From an uncultured Patescibacteria group bacterium (lineage in GTDB: Bacteria > Patescibacteriota > Microgenomatia > UBA10105 > UBA927): a DNA stretch of 44,084 bases. Below, piece by piece: positions 7,665 through 16,841 of the stretch (positions within the stretch are counted from its first letter, which is position 1; each line of letters starts with the position of its first letter). Made by a program: the position numbers and the translations under genes. Below the pieces are notes generated by a model. The model ran no database searches and was not told where the DNA came from. It was given only the letters and a program-made list of their open reading frames with translations. The DNA lies in the NCBI GenBank assembly GCA_937921305.1, contig CAKZSU010000006.1:134646-178729 (forward strand), in the 5' to 3' direction.

Positions 7665-8633
7665 TTAGATGCCATACGATACCCACTGAAAGTTTTTGAA
7701 TACCCAGTCAATAAGGGCTGTTGTGTCGGCAAACCGATCTTGACTTCGCATTACTACAATAATCACTCGTCTTCCATCTCGTTCGACAAGCGTTACAAGA
7801 TTCTGTCCCGCTTCTTGCGTAAATCCTGTTTTTATTCCAGAAACTCCCGGCACTTTTCCTAATAATTGATTTGTTGTTTTTAATTTATGAAAAACTGTGT
7901 AATCAACATCTGACACTGTAATCTCTGGAATACTTACCATTTTTTTTATCAATGGATAGGTCAACGCCACCCTTGCAAGACGAGCAAGATCCTTTGCCGA
8001 CATCCTATGAGTTGACTCGTCCCACCCCACAACATTCGTAAACAATGAATGCTCAAGATAGATCGATCTCGCTTTCTCATTCATAACGCGAACAAACCCG
8101 TGATATCCTTCGGGATGATGAAACGCGAGTTGTTCCGCCGCGTCATTCCCTGATTGAATCAGAATTCCATATAAAAGATTTTCGACGGTAATTCGTTCGT
8201 TCAAAATTAATCTCATGAGCTGACCTCCCGCTGTTGATGGTTTTACGCTAACAATGTCTGACGGATCATACACATCAAGAGCTACCATCGCGGTCATGAG
8301 CTTTGTGGTTGACGCGGGAGGAAGAGGAATCGTCTCGTTTTTGGCATATAAAGAAACACCGGAACCATCATCAACAATATATACCGCATGCGCGGTAATT
8401 TCGCTTGGCGGTGGCGTTTGCGCAATATTCACAGGATACGGCGCTGGCGTTGGAATTGGAAGATGTTCCAGAGAACCAAACGATATCGACGGAAACGCGG
8501 TAACCGACCCTTGTCGCTCTTTTTGAGGAGAAATAAGAATCAATAAAGCGATAATAAAAAGAAAAATAACATATTCTCTTCGCTCAATCCACCAATACCG
8601 CTTTGATCGGAATAACCGGGACATACCTACCAT
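7665..8633 (-). CDS. D-alanyl-D-alanine carboxypeptidase (peptidase S11, PBP5/6-type)
   Basis: This enzyme trims the terminal D-Ala of peptidoglycan stem peptides. The product is 322 aa with one N-terminal membrane helix (about residues 20-36) and a Pro-rich linker. The three active-site motifs of penicillin-binding serine enzymes are present: STTK in PPASTTKLMTAM, SGN in IQSGNDAAEQ, and KTG in GIKTGFTQEAG. The usual C-terminal beta-domain of PBP5 is missing or minimal. The start is 8633, or the in-frame ATG at 8624. It is convergent with gltX (19-nt gap) and follows aspS on the same strand by 11 nt. Confidence 0.93.
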   Translation of the reverse strand: MVGMSRLFRSKRYWWIERREYVIFLFIIALLILISPQKERQGSVTAFPSISFGSLEHLPIPTPAPYPVNIAQTPPPSEITAHAVYIVDDGSGVSLYAKNETIPLPPASTTKLMTAMVALDVYDPSDIVSVKPSTAGGQLMRLILNERITVENLLYGILIQSGNDAAEQLAFHHPEGYHGFVRVMNEKARSIYLEHSLFTNVVGWDESTHRMSAKDLARLARVALTYPLIKKMVSIPEITVSDVDYTVFHKLKTTNQLLGKVPGVSGIKTGFTQEAGQNLVTLVERDGRRVIIVVMRSQDRFADTTALIDWVFKNFQWVSYGI

Positions 8634-8644
8634 TATGCCATGAT

Positions 8645-10480
8645 TTATCGAGAGAAGTCTCCTACTATAGGGCGAGCGACTCGTTCAAGATCGTGAGGAT
8701 TCATCGCTATGGTTTTATCATGACGCCCCGGATTAAAGTAAATTCGTTCATTGTCTTTTATATGATCATCCATATAAAGAGGAATTGAAAACATGTGACC
8801 AAATGGAGGCACCGCTCCAATTTCAACGCCTGTCACGCGTTTTACTTCGTCTGGAGTTGCCATACGAAGATCTCGAATACCATACAGCGACTTAAGTCGC
8901 CTTATATCTATTTTTTTATCTCCCGACACCACCACCATAATCGGTTTTCCATCCGCATACATAAGAATCGCTTTGGCTCCTGTGGAGACAGGAACGCCGC
9001 GAACCTTCGCGGCTTCTTCCGATGTTTTCACTGGTTCATGATCAGAAACTGTGAAAGAAACAGCATGCTTTTTTAATTCATCGACAATCTGTTCAAAGAT
9101 CGATGCTGTCTTTTTTACAATCGCAATCCCTAATTCATCCAATTGTTCTTGATCAACCTCGTTTGGCGCGTCCATGACGCTAGTCATTCCTCCGGATGTC
9201 TGAGGAAACGCGACAACCTCTCGAAGGTACGGCTCGCCAGTAATTGTCATAAGAAGCCTCTCGATTCCATGAGCAAGCCCGCCATGCGGCGGAACGCCAT
9301 AAGAAAACGCTTCAAGCATATGTCCAAACTGCTTATATATTCGACCTTTGTCATATCCCATAATCTCAAACACCGCTTGCAACACTTCTGGTTCATGACT
9401 TCGAATGCTTCCCCCGCCAACTTCGTACCCGTTGCACACAAGATCATACTGCGATGTCAAAATATCCCCAATTCGCTCTTTGTTAAGAAGCCACGATTTA
9501 TGTTCTTCCTTTGGCATGGAAAATGGATTGTGCGTAAATGTCCAACCGCCTTCATTTGTTTTTTCAAAAAATGGAAAATCAATTACCCACGCAAAGGCAA
9601 GAATATTCTGTTTCTTTTCCTCCTCTGTCCGAAGATCGAATTTATCCGCGCCAAATTTTTCTATCGCCTCTTGATAAGTAAATATAGGAAATGGCTTTTG
9701 TTTTATGGTGTATCCAAGCGATTCAATGACGTACGTTATCATATTCTCGTCCATTGCCATGACATCTTCTCGAGTTACAAAACTCATTTCCAAATCAATC
9801 TGCGTATGCTCAAACCCTCGATCAGCCCGCAAATCTTCATCTCGAAGACATCGAGCGATTTGAAAATACCGTTCAAACCCAGCAACCATAAGCAATTGTT
9901 TATATTGTTGCGGAGACTGGGGAAGCGCGTAAAATGTTCCGGGGTGAAGACGCGACGGGACAAGAAAATCTCTCGATCCTTCTGGCGTTGATTTTGTCAA
10001 CATTGGCGTTTCTATTTCAACAAAATCGTGACGGAATAAGTATTGTCGCACAGCGTCAACAAACCGAGATCGAAGTCGAATATTTCGTTGCAACCGCTCC
10101 CGTCGCAAATCAAGATAGCGATATTTTAATCGAACTTCTTCAGAAATATTATAACCATCCGTATGAATAGGAAGCGGTAATTCTTTTGCATGGGAAAGAA
10201 TCGTAAGAGTCTTTATTTCAACTTCGACCATTCCTGTGGAAAGATGTGGATTAATCATATGGTTGGGACGTTTTCGAACAATACCTTCTACAGAAATAAC
10301 ATCTTCCGGGGAAACTTTTGAAAAAGACCTGTCTCCAACCAATTGAACAATCCCTGATCTGTCGCGAAGGTCGATGAATACGACACCTCCATGTCTTCGC
10401 ACTGAATTCACCCATCCTTGAAGCAATACGGGCTTCTCTATACGGGCCATTGTCTGTTTAGACAGATTACGATTTTGCAT
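8645..10480 (-). CDS. aspS: Aspartyl-tRNA synthetase (no GAD domain) fused to a C-terminal YbaK/ProX-type editing domain
   Basis: The product is 611 aa. Residues 1-460 are a bacterial-type class II AspRS. The OB-fold anticodon domain begins at LQGWVNSVRRHGG, aspartate-binding QSPQQYKQ is at about 198-205, motif 2 is in RCLRDEDLRADRGFEHTQ, and motif 3 is in GLAHGIERL. The GAD insertion (about 130 aa in most bacteria) is missing between about residues 285 and 300. Residues about 461-611 match the YbaK/prolyl-tRNA editing fold (VPVSTGAKAILMYADGK with the likely catalytic Lys, and GAVPPFGH), which deacylates mischarged aminoacyl-tRNA. The start at 10480 is preferred over 10525 because the earlier codons overlap the promoter. 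The substrate of the editing domain is unknown. Confidence 0.93.
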   Translation of the reverse strand: MQNRNLSKQTMARIEKPVLLQGWVNSVRRHGGVVFIDLRDRSGIVQLVGDRSFSKVSPEDVISVEGIVRKRPNHMINPHLSTGMVEVEIKTLTILSHAKELPLPIHTDGYNISEEVRLKYRYLDLRRERLQRNIRLRSRFVDAVRQYLFRHDFVEIETPMLTKSTPEGSRDFLVPSRLHPGTFYALPQSPQQYKQLLMVAGFERYFQIARCLRDEDLRADRGFEHTQIDLEMSFVTREDVMAMDENMITYVIESLGYTIKQKPFPIFTYQEAIEKFGADKFDLRTEEEKKQNILAFAWVIDFPFFEKTNEGGWTFTHNPFSMPKEEHKSWLLNKERIGDILTSQYDLVCNGYEVGGGSIRSHEPEVLQAVFEIMGYDKGRIYKQFGHMLEAFSYGVPPHGGLAHGIERLLMTITGEPYLREVVAFPQTSGGMTSVMDAPNEVDQEQLDELGIAIVKKTASIFEQIVDELKKHAVSFTVSDHEPVKTSEEAAKVRGVPVSTGAKAILMYADGKPIMVVVSGDKKIDIRRLKSLYGIRDLRMATPDEVKRVTGVEIGAVPPFGHMFSIPLYMDDHIKDNERIYFNPGRHDKTIAMNPHDLERVARPIVGDFSR

Positions 10481-10496
10481 ACTCTGGATACGTAGA

Positions 10497-10525
10497 ATTT
10501 TAAATAAAAATGTATATATTGACAA
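10497..10525 (-). promoter_or_regulatory. Promoter of aspS
   Basis: On the minus strand TTGTCA (10520-10525) is followed by a 17-nt spacer and TAAAAT (10497-10502). Transcription would start near 10490, leaving a leader of about 10 nt before the ATG at 10480. This is one of the best sigma70-like promoters in the window. Confidence 0.65.
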
Positions 10526-10600
10526 GAATTATTTTTTTTCTTAAAATTTATCAGATTAATTTTTTATTCCTTGATACCTTAATAAATAATAAATCACAAT

Positions 10601-10867
10601 ATGAAAAAAGAACATCGAGAACATCTAGGAGGTAGAGTATCAGAAGAAAAAAGAAAACTATTAGCCAGATATGCCGAGGCTATTAAAACATATTTAATTG
10701 CACTTAATAAATTAGGTGTTGATCCAGAGAGTTTATGCAAATTAGCTGAGCTTCAATTTAAGATGTTACAAGAAAAAACACCAAGAAGAGATATAGAAGC
10801 TTTCTTGGAATCAGCAGCAGCAGCAGAAGAAGCAGCAGCAAAAGCAAAAAATAAGACTACTAGCTGA
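10601..10867 (+). CDS. Small hydrophilic orphan protein
   Basis: The product is 88 aa, charged, helical and without membrane segments. It has a Glu/Ala/Lys-rich C-terminus (ESAAAAEEAAAKAKNK) that may form a coiled coil; the DNA there is a GCA-rich near-repeat. I recognise no family. It stands alone between the aspS promoter and the convergent recJ. Its base composition is more AT-rich, and its arginines are mostly AGA rather than the CGA common in neighbours. That suggests either foreign origin or relaxed codon selection. The flanking DNA (about 10531-10600 and 10868-10913) is very AT-rich with no clear hairpin. Confidence 0.6.
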   Translation: MKKEHREHLGGRVSEEKRKLLARYAEAIKTYLIALNKLGVDPESLCKLAELQFKMLQEKTPRRDIEAFLESAAAAEEAAAKAKNKTTS

Positions 10868-10913
10868 ATTAAAAAATAAAATAAAAAAGCAATAAGAAAT
10901 TAAAAAACTGAAA

Positions 10914-12578
10914 CTAAATCATATCCTTCACCTTTACTTCTAAAGAAGTAGAATTCTCCCATTCTGTTTCTTCAATACTATATGCGATACTCCGAATACT
11001 TTCCTGAATACCTGGCGCTCTAATTTGCTTACCCATCTCAAACCAAATCGCATTCAATGGTCGATCACTTTTGTCATGAGAAATTTTAAATTTAAGATGT
11101 TTTCCATCTGCTCCAACCTGTTTCATATCACGCACATGAACATTTCGAGAACAAAAGATCGGAGAAGGATTTCCCACCCCAAATGGCGCTAATTGCTGAA
11201 TTGCCTGATAGAGTTCTTTTGTCACATACCGCATTGGAAGCTCCATATCAATCGCAAGCGAAGGAATGCAAAGTTCGTCAGACAGAAATCTTTGAACGTA
11301 TTCCTCAAAAAATTCTTGAAATGCCGATATCTTGCTTGTTTCTATGCTAAAACCCGCCGCCATTGGATGCCCGCCGAGTTCAAGGAATAATGATCGAGCC
11401 TCGCGAAGCCCCTCAATAATATTAAAGCCGGGGATCGACCTCGCGCTTGCTTTGGAAACAGTCTCTCCTTTTGCTATAACAATTGATGGACGATAAAATG
11501 TCTCTACCAGCTTCCCCGCCGCCAACCCAATAATCCCCGGATTGTATTTCTCATCAGCAAGAATTAACACTTTTTTATCTTCATTCATTGAACGAACTTT
11601 ATCTACCGCGTCATTTGTCGTCTCAAGCGTCATATCTTGCCGCTCCTTGTTTATCGTCCCCAATCGCTTTGCCAATTCATGAGATCTTCGCTTGTCTTTT
11701 GTGCATAGCAATCGAAGGGCGTCCATCGCGTGATCAAGTCGTCCAAGCGCGTTTAATCGAGGAGCAATTATGTACGAAATATGATAAGGCCCAATATCTG
11801 CAGTATGTATTCCTGATTCAACAAGCATTGCTTGTATACCTGGACGACTACTTTTTGCAATTAATGGTAATCCATGAACAACGAATGATCGATTTATATC
11901 AATAAGAGGCAATAGATCTGCAACAATCCCGAGAGACGCAAGCGTTAAAAAATCATTCATAACAAAACGAAACGATGTGTCATCAAGAGTATCAGACAAT
12001 AAATGCTTCGCAACAAACCAAGCAACGCCAGCTCCCGATGTTTTTGTTGTATGAATAATTGTTGTATCTGGGAGATCTTCTGGTTTTGCGTGATGATCTG
12101 TGATCAGAACATCAATTCCCAATGACGCGGCGTACTCGACTTTTTCTTTTGCTGTTATCCCGTGGTCAACTGTTACAATCAGATCGACATCATACAACCG
12201 TTTTATCGCATCAATCCCTATGTGAGATAAGCCATACCCTTCTTCAACTCTGTGCGGAATATATGGCATAACCTTTCCGCCAAGGTTATGGATCGCTTCC
12301 CACATGATCGCTCCAGCGGTTACTCCGTCTGCGTCATAATCTGCGTACACAACGATTGATTCTTTTTTTTGTATCGCGACTTTTATTCGTTTCACACCTT
12401 CTAATAATTGTGAATTGTCAATGCCAAAATCACTGGAGGAAAAATCAAGAGGATGCATCGGAGAAAGGAACGCGTCTTTATTAAAGACTCCTCTATTTCG
12501 AAGAAGAATATCAATAATCATTTCAGGGTCATATCGTTCCAACGGTTCTTTATACGCAATATCCCATCGCTTCTTCAT
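10914..12578 (-). CDS. recJ: Single-stranded-DNA exonuclease RecJ
   Basis: RecJ is a 5'-3' ssDNA exonuclease for recombination and repair. The product is 554 aa from the ATG at 12578, which gives MKKRWDIAYKEP as in the family; the longer frame would run into cca. The DHH phosphoesterase motifs are VVYADYDADGVTAGA (about residues 80-94), TVDHG and LITDHHAKPEDLPD. The DHHA1 domain carries GGHPMAAGFS, and an OB-fold lies in the C-terminal part (FGVGNPSPIF...). It is divergent from cca, with 27 nt between start codons. Confidence 0.95.
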   Translation of the reverse strand: MKKRWDIAYKEPLERYDPEMIIDILLRNRGVFNKDAFLSPMHPLDFSSSDFGIDNSQLLEGVKRIKVAIQKKESIVVYADYDADGVTAGAIMWEAIHNLGGKVMPYIPHRVEEGYGLSHIGIDAIKRLYDVDLIVTVDHGITAKEKVEYAASLGIDVLITDHHAKPEDLPDTTIIHTTKTSGAGVAWFVAKHLLSDTLDDTSFRFVMNDFLTLASLGIVADLLPLIDINRSFVVHGLPLIAKSSRPGIQAMLVESGIHTADIGPYHISYIIAPRLNALGRLDHAMDALRLLCTKDKRRSHELAKRLGTINKERQDMTLETTNDAVDKVRSMNEDKKVLILADEKYNPGIIGLAAGKLVETFYRPSIVIAKGETVSKASARSIPGFNIIEGLREARSLFLELGGHPMAAGFSIETSKISAFQEFFEEYVQRFLSDELCIPSLAIDMELPMRYVTKELYQAIQQLAPFGVGNPSPIFCSRNVHVRDMKQVGADGKHLKFKISHDKSDRPLNAIWFEMGKQIRAPGIQESIRSIAYSIEETEWENSTSLEVKVKDMI

Positions 12579-12592
12579 AGATTTATACAGTG

Positions 12593-12598
12593 TATAAT
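12593..12598 (+). promoter_or_regulatory. -10 box of cca
   Basis: A perfect TATAAT ends 7 nt before the cca ATG (12606), again predicting a leaderless transcript. A TATAAA-like box lies on the opposite strand a few nt from the recJ ATG, so the two genes have interlocked promoters. Confidence 0.5.
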
Positions 12599-12605
12599 AC
12601 CAACC

Positions 12606-13994
12606 ATGAGAACACTGCCTCAAGAGGTTCAAACTGTTCTTTCCACATTAAAAAACTCTGGATTCGACGCATATGTCGTCGGAGGATCTGTTAGAGATCT
12701 TTTGATGGGAAAAGAAACAAAAGGCTGGGACTTTACAACCAACGCAACGCCAGAACAAATTCTCTCTCTTTTCCCGGATAGTTTTTATGATAATTGCTTC
12801 GGCACTGTCGGTGTAAAAATTTACGAAGATCAAGAAAAAACGCATATAAAAGACATTTTTGAAATCACAACATTTCGAAGCGAACGTGGATACACGGATA
12901 ACCGACACCCAGATATCATCCACTGGGGGACACACATTGAAGACGATCTTGCTCGACGAGACTTCACGATTAACGCCATTGCGTATAATGGGGCAACATT
13001 CATCGATCCCTATGGAGGAAGAAAAGATATAGAAAAGAAAGTTATTCGCGCTGTAGGAAACCCAATCGATCGTTTTTCTGAAGATGCCCTCCGGATCATG
13101 CGTGCAGTTCGAATCGCCACGCAATTAGGTTTTTTTATAGAAGAACACACATTGGAAGCAATTCGCTCATCTGTTCATCTTCTTCAGAATATCTCCGCAG
13201 AACGTATTCGAGACGAATTGATGAAAATTCTCGCAAGCAATTATCCAGCTGATGGAACCCTCTTATTAAAAAATACTGGCATTCTTCAGATCATCATTCC
13301 AGAACTCCATGACGCATTTTCTGTCCCGCAGAAGAGTCCAAAAAGGCACCACATCTACGATGTTGGGACACACTCTGTGGAAGCATTGCGACACGCGCCG
13401 ACGACAGATCCAATTGTTCGTCTTGCGACACTTCTTCATGACATTGGAAAACCAAAAACATTTCACAAAGATAAATCAGGACTCATTACCTTTTATAATC
13501 ACGAAGTGATTGGAGCAAAGATTGCGAAAGATATCTGCCATCGTCTTCGATTGTCTAAAAAACAAACAGACACCGTTGTTACGCTTGTCCGATGGCATCA
13601 ATTTTCCGTTGACCCAAATCAAACCGATTCTGCGATACGACGATTTATTCGACGATGCGGGAAAGAGAACCTTGAGTATATGCTTGCGCTTCGCATCGGC
13701 GATCGGCTAGGAGGAGGAGCGCAGGAAACATCATGGCGTCTTGAACTATTCAAAAAACGACTTGAAGATGTTCAAAAACAACCATTTTCGATCAAAGACT
13801 TACAGGTGAATGGTCACGATGTGATGCGGATATTCAATATCGATCCGGGACCGACGGTAGGAAAAACACTGGAAACTCTATTTTCAGAAGTTGAACAAGG
13901 AATCCTTCCAAATGAACGAGAAGCGCTTCTCAAGAGAATACAGGAGCTTGCCTTATCTACTTCTTTGCTCGTTTCTTCAACAACAAAAACATAG
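12606..13994 (+). CDS. cca: CCA-adding tRNA nucleotidyltransferase with HD domain
   Basis: This enzyme adds or repairs the 3' CCA of tRNAs. The product is 462 aa. The class II polymerase-beta motif is VVGGSVRDLLMG with the metal Asp pair in GWDFTTNA. The template region RRDFTINAIAY and ALRIMRAVRIATQLGF are conserved. A C-terminal HD domain (LATLLHDIGKP) adds phosphohydrolase motifs. It is needed here because tRNA-Gln has no encoded CCA. The ATG at 12606 is chosen; the longer frame overlaps recJ. Its last 38 nt are antisense to the end of secF. Confidence 0.96.
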   Translation: MRTLPQEVQTVLSTLKNSGFDAYVVGGSVRDLLMGKETKGWDFTTNATPEQILSLFPDSFYDNCFGTVGVKIYEDQEKTHIKDIFEITTFRSERGYTDNRHPDIIHWGTHIEDDLARRDFTINAIAYNGATFIDPYGGRKDIEKKVIRAVGNPIDRFSEDALRIMRAVRIATQLGFFIEEHTLEAIRSSVHLLQNISAERIRDELMKILASNYPADGTLLLKNTGILQIIIPELHDAFSVPQKSPKRHHIYDVGTHSVEALRHAPTTDPIVRLATLLHDIGKPKTFHKDKSGLITFYNHEVIGAKIAKDICHRLRLSKKQTDTVVTLVRWHQFSVDPNQTDSAIRRFIRRCGKENLEYMLALRIGDRLGGGAQETSWRLELFKKRLEDVQKQPFSIKDLQVNGHDVMRIFNIDPGPTVGKTLETLFSEVEQGILPNEREALLKRIQELALSTSLLVSSTTKT

Positions 13995-14820
13995 GAACAG
14001 CGACAAATGGCGACGAGTATGTTCCCGAAATCGTCCCAATGAGAAGCGCGACAGCAAACCATCGGATTGTTTCACCGCCAAGCAAGACAAGCGTGGTCAA
14101 CATAATGATAATCGTTACGGAATTCGCAAGAGATCGAGCCATTGTCTGCGTTACAGCGATATCAGCGATATCGTCTATCGTTTCATGCGATCCTCGCTTC
14201 GTCATCTCTCGAATCCTATCAAACACAACAATCGTATCATGAACCGAAAAACTCATTGTTGTTAATAACGCTGTAATGAATAATGTATCGACTTCAACAC
14301 TGCGCATTACCCCTAAAAGGGAAAATATCCCAAGTGTCACCAATAAATCATGAAGCAACGCGATAATCGCCGAAACACCGTAGAGCACATTCTTGAACGC
14401 ATACGCGACATACAAAAGAATACACACCACCGCGAAAACAGCAGCGATAAGCGCCTTCATAAGAAGCTCTCTTCCTAGAATCGGTCCAACCGTTTCATCC
14501 CGTAACAATTCAACAGATCCTCCTGATGTTTGCCGAAGATTATCCAATAACTCTTGAACTTTTTGACCTCCTTCTGGCTTCGCTCGAATGATAAATGTTT
14601 CAGCAGATTGTTGAATGCTTACCAACGGAAATGATACTGTTTGAGCAGACGATTCTATAGAATTTTTTGTTCCTGAAGAAAAAGAAATCTCTATAAGAGT
14701 TCCTCCGGTAAAATCGATTGACGGTCGCAATCCAAAGATGAGCAAAGAAATAACTCCTGGAATAATAACAAACGAGGAGATTAAAAAGCACATCTTGTGA
14801 AACTTGCTAAATCGTATCAT
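13957..14820 (-). CDS. secF: Protein-export membrane protein SecF
   Basis: SecF works with SecD and SecYEG, using the proton gradient to help pull preproteins across the membrane. The product is 287 aa with six predicted membrane helices. The signature GLRPSIDFTGGTLIEI follows the first helix, and FSVHDTIVVFDRIRE marks TM4. The C-terminus ends in basic residues (LLLKKRAKK). Its ATG overlaps the secD stop (ATGA at 14817-14820), so the two are translationally coupled. Confidence 0.96.
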   Translation of the reverse strand: MIRFSKFHKMCFLISSFVIIPGVISLLIFGLRPSIDFTGGTLIEISFSSGTKNSIESSAQTVSFPLVSIQQSAETFIIRAKPEGGQKVQELLDNLRQTSGGSVELLRDETVGPILGRELLMKALIAAVFAVVCILLYVAYAFKNVLYGVSAIIALLHDLLVTLGIFSLLGVMRSVEVDTLFITALLTTMSFSVHDTIVVFDRIREMTKRGSHETIDDIADIAVTQTMARSLANSVTIIIMLTTLVLLGGETIRWFAVALLIGTISGTYSSPFVAVPMFLLLKKRAKK

Positions 14821-16217
14821 GAACGCTCCCTATATAACACGCGAAGGAATGTTCGCGTTACCACAATGCCAGTAAACAAGCTCACAATCACTCCCAACAA
14901 TAACGTAACCGCAAACCCTCGAACCATTCCCGATGTTGGAAAAAACGTCCAGTCAAACGGATTAAACAAGATCAAACAGGTAATGATCGTCGTTACATTC
15001 GCGTCTCGAATGCTATCCCATGCTTTGCCAAACGCATGCTCCAAGGCGATATGCCATGGCTTTCCCTTAAACTTTTCTTCTTTATATCGCTCAAAAATAA
15101 GAATATTGCTATCAACCGCCATACCCATCGAGAGTATAAATCCAGCAATACCAGGGAGCGTAAGTGTGATAGGAATTGCTCGATACAACGAGAAGGTAAT
15201 AAGACCATAGATTGCAAAACCCAAAACAGAAAATATTCCCAACCGTCCATACAACGCGATCATAAATCCAGAAACAAATACCAAGCCAATAATTCCCGCT
15301 CTCATGCTTTTTTCAACAGACTCCTTACCCAAACTTGCCTCAACCGCACGCTTTTCTATGACATCAATTGGAATAGGAAGCGCTCCTGCGTTTAACTGCG
15401 TAACTAAAAACTTTGCCTGATCTGTCGTAAATCCGCCTTGAATCACCGCTTCCCCGTTTGTGATCTCTTGATTGACTACCGGATTAGAAATAAGCATGCC
15501 GTCAAGAAAAATAGGAAGCGTTTTGCCAATAAGGCGTTTCGTCAGCTCCGCGAATTTTTTTCCTCCTTCTTCGGTAAATTGAACAGCAACAATAGGTTCG
15601 CCATTCTGCTGGCTATACTGAAGAAATGATCGCTTAAGATCTTTTCCTGTGAGACCAGTGGGTTTCGTGCCAAGAAAAAACGCGCTGGGAGAAGCAACCA
15701 TGGTAAGCTGAGCGTACGCGCTATCCGTTGCTAATCGTTCATCGATAAATTCGCGAAACTCAAGTTGCGATGTTTGCCCAATCACCGCCAACGCCTGCTC
15801 TGTTTCAGTAATTCCCGGCAGTTCCACGATAATTCGATACGAATTATTTGCGACAGAGGTTTGCACCAATGGTTCTGTCACGCCAAGAAAATTTACGCGT
15901 CGTTCTATGACGCTTTTTGCAGATTCAAGCGCGTTTTGCCGATCCGATGGATCAATGCCATTCATATTTGCCTCAAGCGTTACATGCGTTCCCCCAGCAA
16001 GATCAAGACCCAACTGTGTCTTAAATGTTCTTTGAATACGTATTCCCAAAAAATTAATATCTATGGATAAGGGGTTTATAATTCGATCGATTTTGATCGG
16101 TCCGATTGATACATTCAGTGGATATCCCTCGGGTAATACTAAAGGAATTACGACGACGATCAAAAGAAGAATTGCGAAAAAAACCCGAACGGATTGAAGG
16201 CGGATGTGATGATTCAT
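14817..16217 (-). CDS. secD: Protein-export membrane protein SecD
   Basis: This is the partner of SecF in the Sec translocase accessory complex. The product is 466 aa, near the size of other single-gene bacterial SecD. The first helix is followed by QLGLDLAGGTHVTLEA, then the periplasmic P1 region (ERRVNFLGVTEPLVQ...ELPGI). The membrane bundle contains GMAVDSNILIFERYKEE. It starts 7 nt after the stop of the upstream regulator gene, suggesting a three-gene unit. Confidence 0.96.
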   Translation of the reverse strand: MNHHIRLQSVRVFFAILLLIVVVIPLVLPEGYPLNVSIGPIKIDRIINPLSIDINFLGIRIQRTFKTQLGLDLAGGTHVTLEANMNGIDPSDRQNALESAKSVIERRVNFLGVTEPLVQTSVANNSYRIIVELPGITETEQALAVIGQTSQLEFREFIDERLATDSAYAQLTMVASPSAFFLGTKPTGLTGKDLKRSFLQYSQQNGEPIVAVQFTEEGGKKFAELTKRLIGKTLPIFLDGMLISNPVVNQEITNGEAVIQGGFTTDQAKFLVTQLNAGALPIPIDVIEKRAVEASLGKESVEKSMRAGIIGLVFVSGFMIALYGRLGIFSVLGFAIYGLITFSLYRAIPITLTLPGIAGFILSMGMAVDSNILIFERYKEEKFKGKPWHIALEHAFGKAWDSIRDANVTTIITCLILFNPFDWTFFPTSGMVRGFAVTLLLGVIVSLFTGIVVTRTFLRVLYRERS

Positions 16218-16224
16218 ATGGAGA

Positions 16225-16803
16225 TTAGCTTAATAAATCTTCTTCATCGCCAATAATCATGACTTTTGATCCAGACAAAATAGAAAGAACAAATGGATCT
16301 CTTCTGCTCTTTCTGAATTCGAATTCTTCTTCTGTCATCACCGTATAACCAACCTCAACGTGTCTTCGTGCTTCCTCGCCTTTAATCAATAACGCGAGCT
16401 CTGGAAGGACAATCGTCCCAACCATAAGAAGATCGACATCCGTGTTGCTTTTCTTGGGAAGTCCTTTCAAATATCTTCCAGAGATCATCGCATATTTAAC
16501 TTTTCCAAGTTTGTTTTTTTGACGGAGGATGTCCCCTCCAAGTCCCGCTGTTTTTCCGATGAGATACAACAATTCTGTGTATAACGGATATTCTTTACGA
16601 AATTGATAGACCAGTCGATTTCCTCGTTGCTCTTTTGAAAACATTCCACACTTTTCCATGTGGGCAAGCTCTCTGCGAACCGCGTTGATTTCTTCTTCCG
16701 TTTGTCTCACAATCTCTCGCACATGAAACATGTCATGAGGATTAAGAAGAAATAATTCTAAAATTTTTATTCGAACTCGAGAAAAAATAATGTCGTCTAA
16801 CAT
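16225..16803 (-). CDS. Winged-helix protein with nucleotidyltransferase-like C-terminal domain
   Basis: The product is 192 aa. The first 70 residues form an ArsR/MarR-like winged helix (VRIKILELFLLNP...HVREIVRQTEEEINAVRREL...KEQRGNRLVYQF). The C-terminal half resembles a minimal nucleotidyltransferase fold: ISGRYLKG followed by NTDVDLLMVG, with a DxD pair that could bind metal. Fusions of this kind are seen in archaea and candidate phyla, and their biochemical role is unsettled. It lies directly upstream of secD, so it may regulate or simply share its transcript. No target site could be assigned. Confidence 0.6.
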   Translation of the reverse strand: MLDDIIFSRVRIKILELFLLNPHDMFHVREIVRQTEEEINAVRRELAHMEKCGMFSKEQRGNRLVYQFRKEYPLYTELLYLIGKTAGLGGDILRQKNKLGKVKYAMISGRYLKGLPKKSNTDVDLLMVGTIVLPELALLIKGEEARRHVEVGYTVMTEEEFEFRKSRRDPFVLSILSGSKVMIIGDEEDLLS

Positions 16804-16841
16804 ACAAGATCATTGAAGGCAGAGGCAGCATTTTAATATCA

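Noticed and set aside
9143-9991. A 282-codon open frame on the plus strand inside aspS
   Set aside because: It is antisense to the AspRS core, is rich in Cys, Phe, Lys and Arg with no recognisable domain, and is explained by the codon pattern of the real gene.
10838-10930. Terminator between the small orphan and recJ
   Set aside because: The gap is AT-rich but contains no stable inverted repeat.
14817-16217. UGA recoding as glycine (genetic code 25)
   Set aside because: TGA acts as stop in secD and in several ATGA overlaps, and no real gene needs to read through it.
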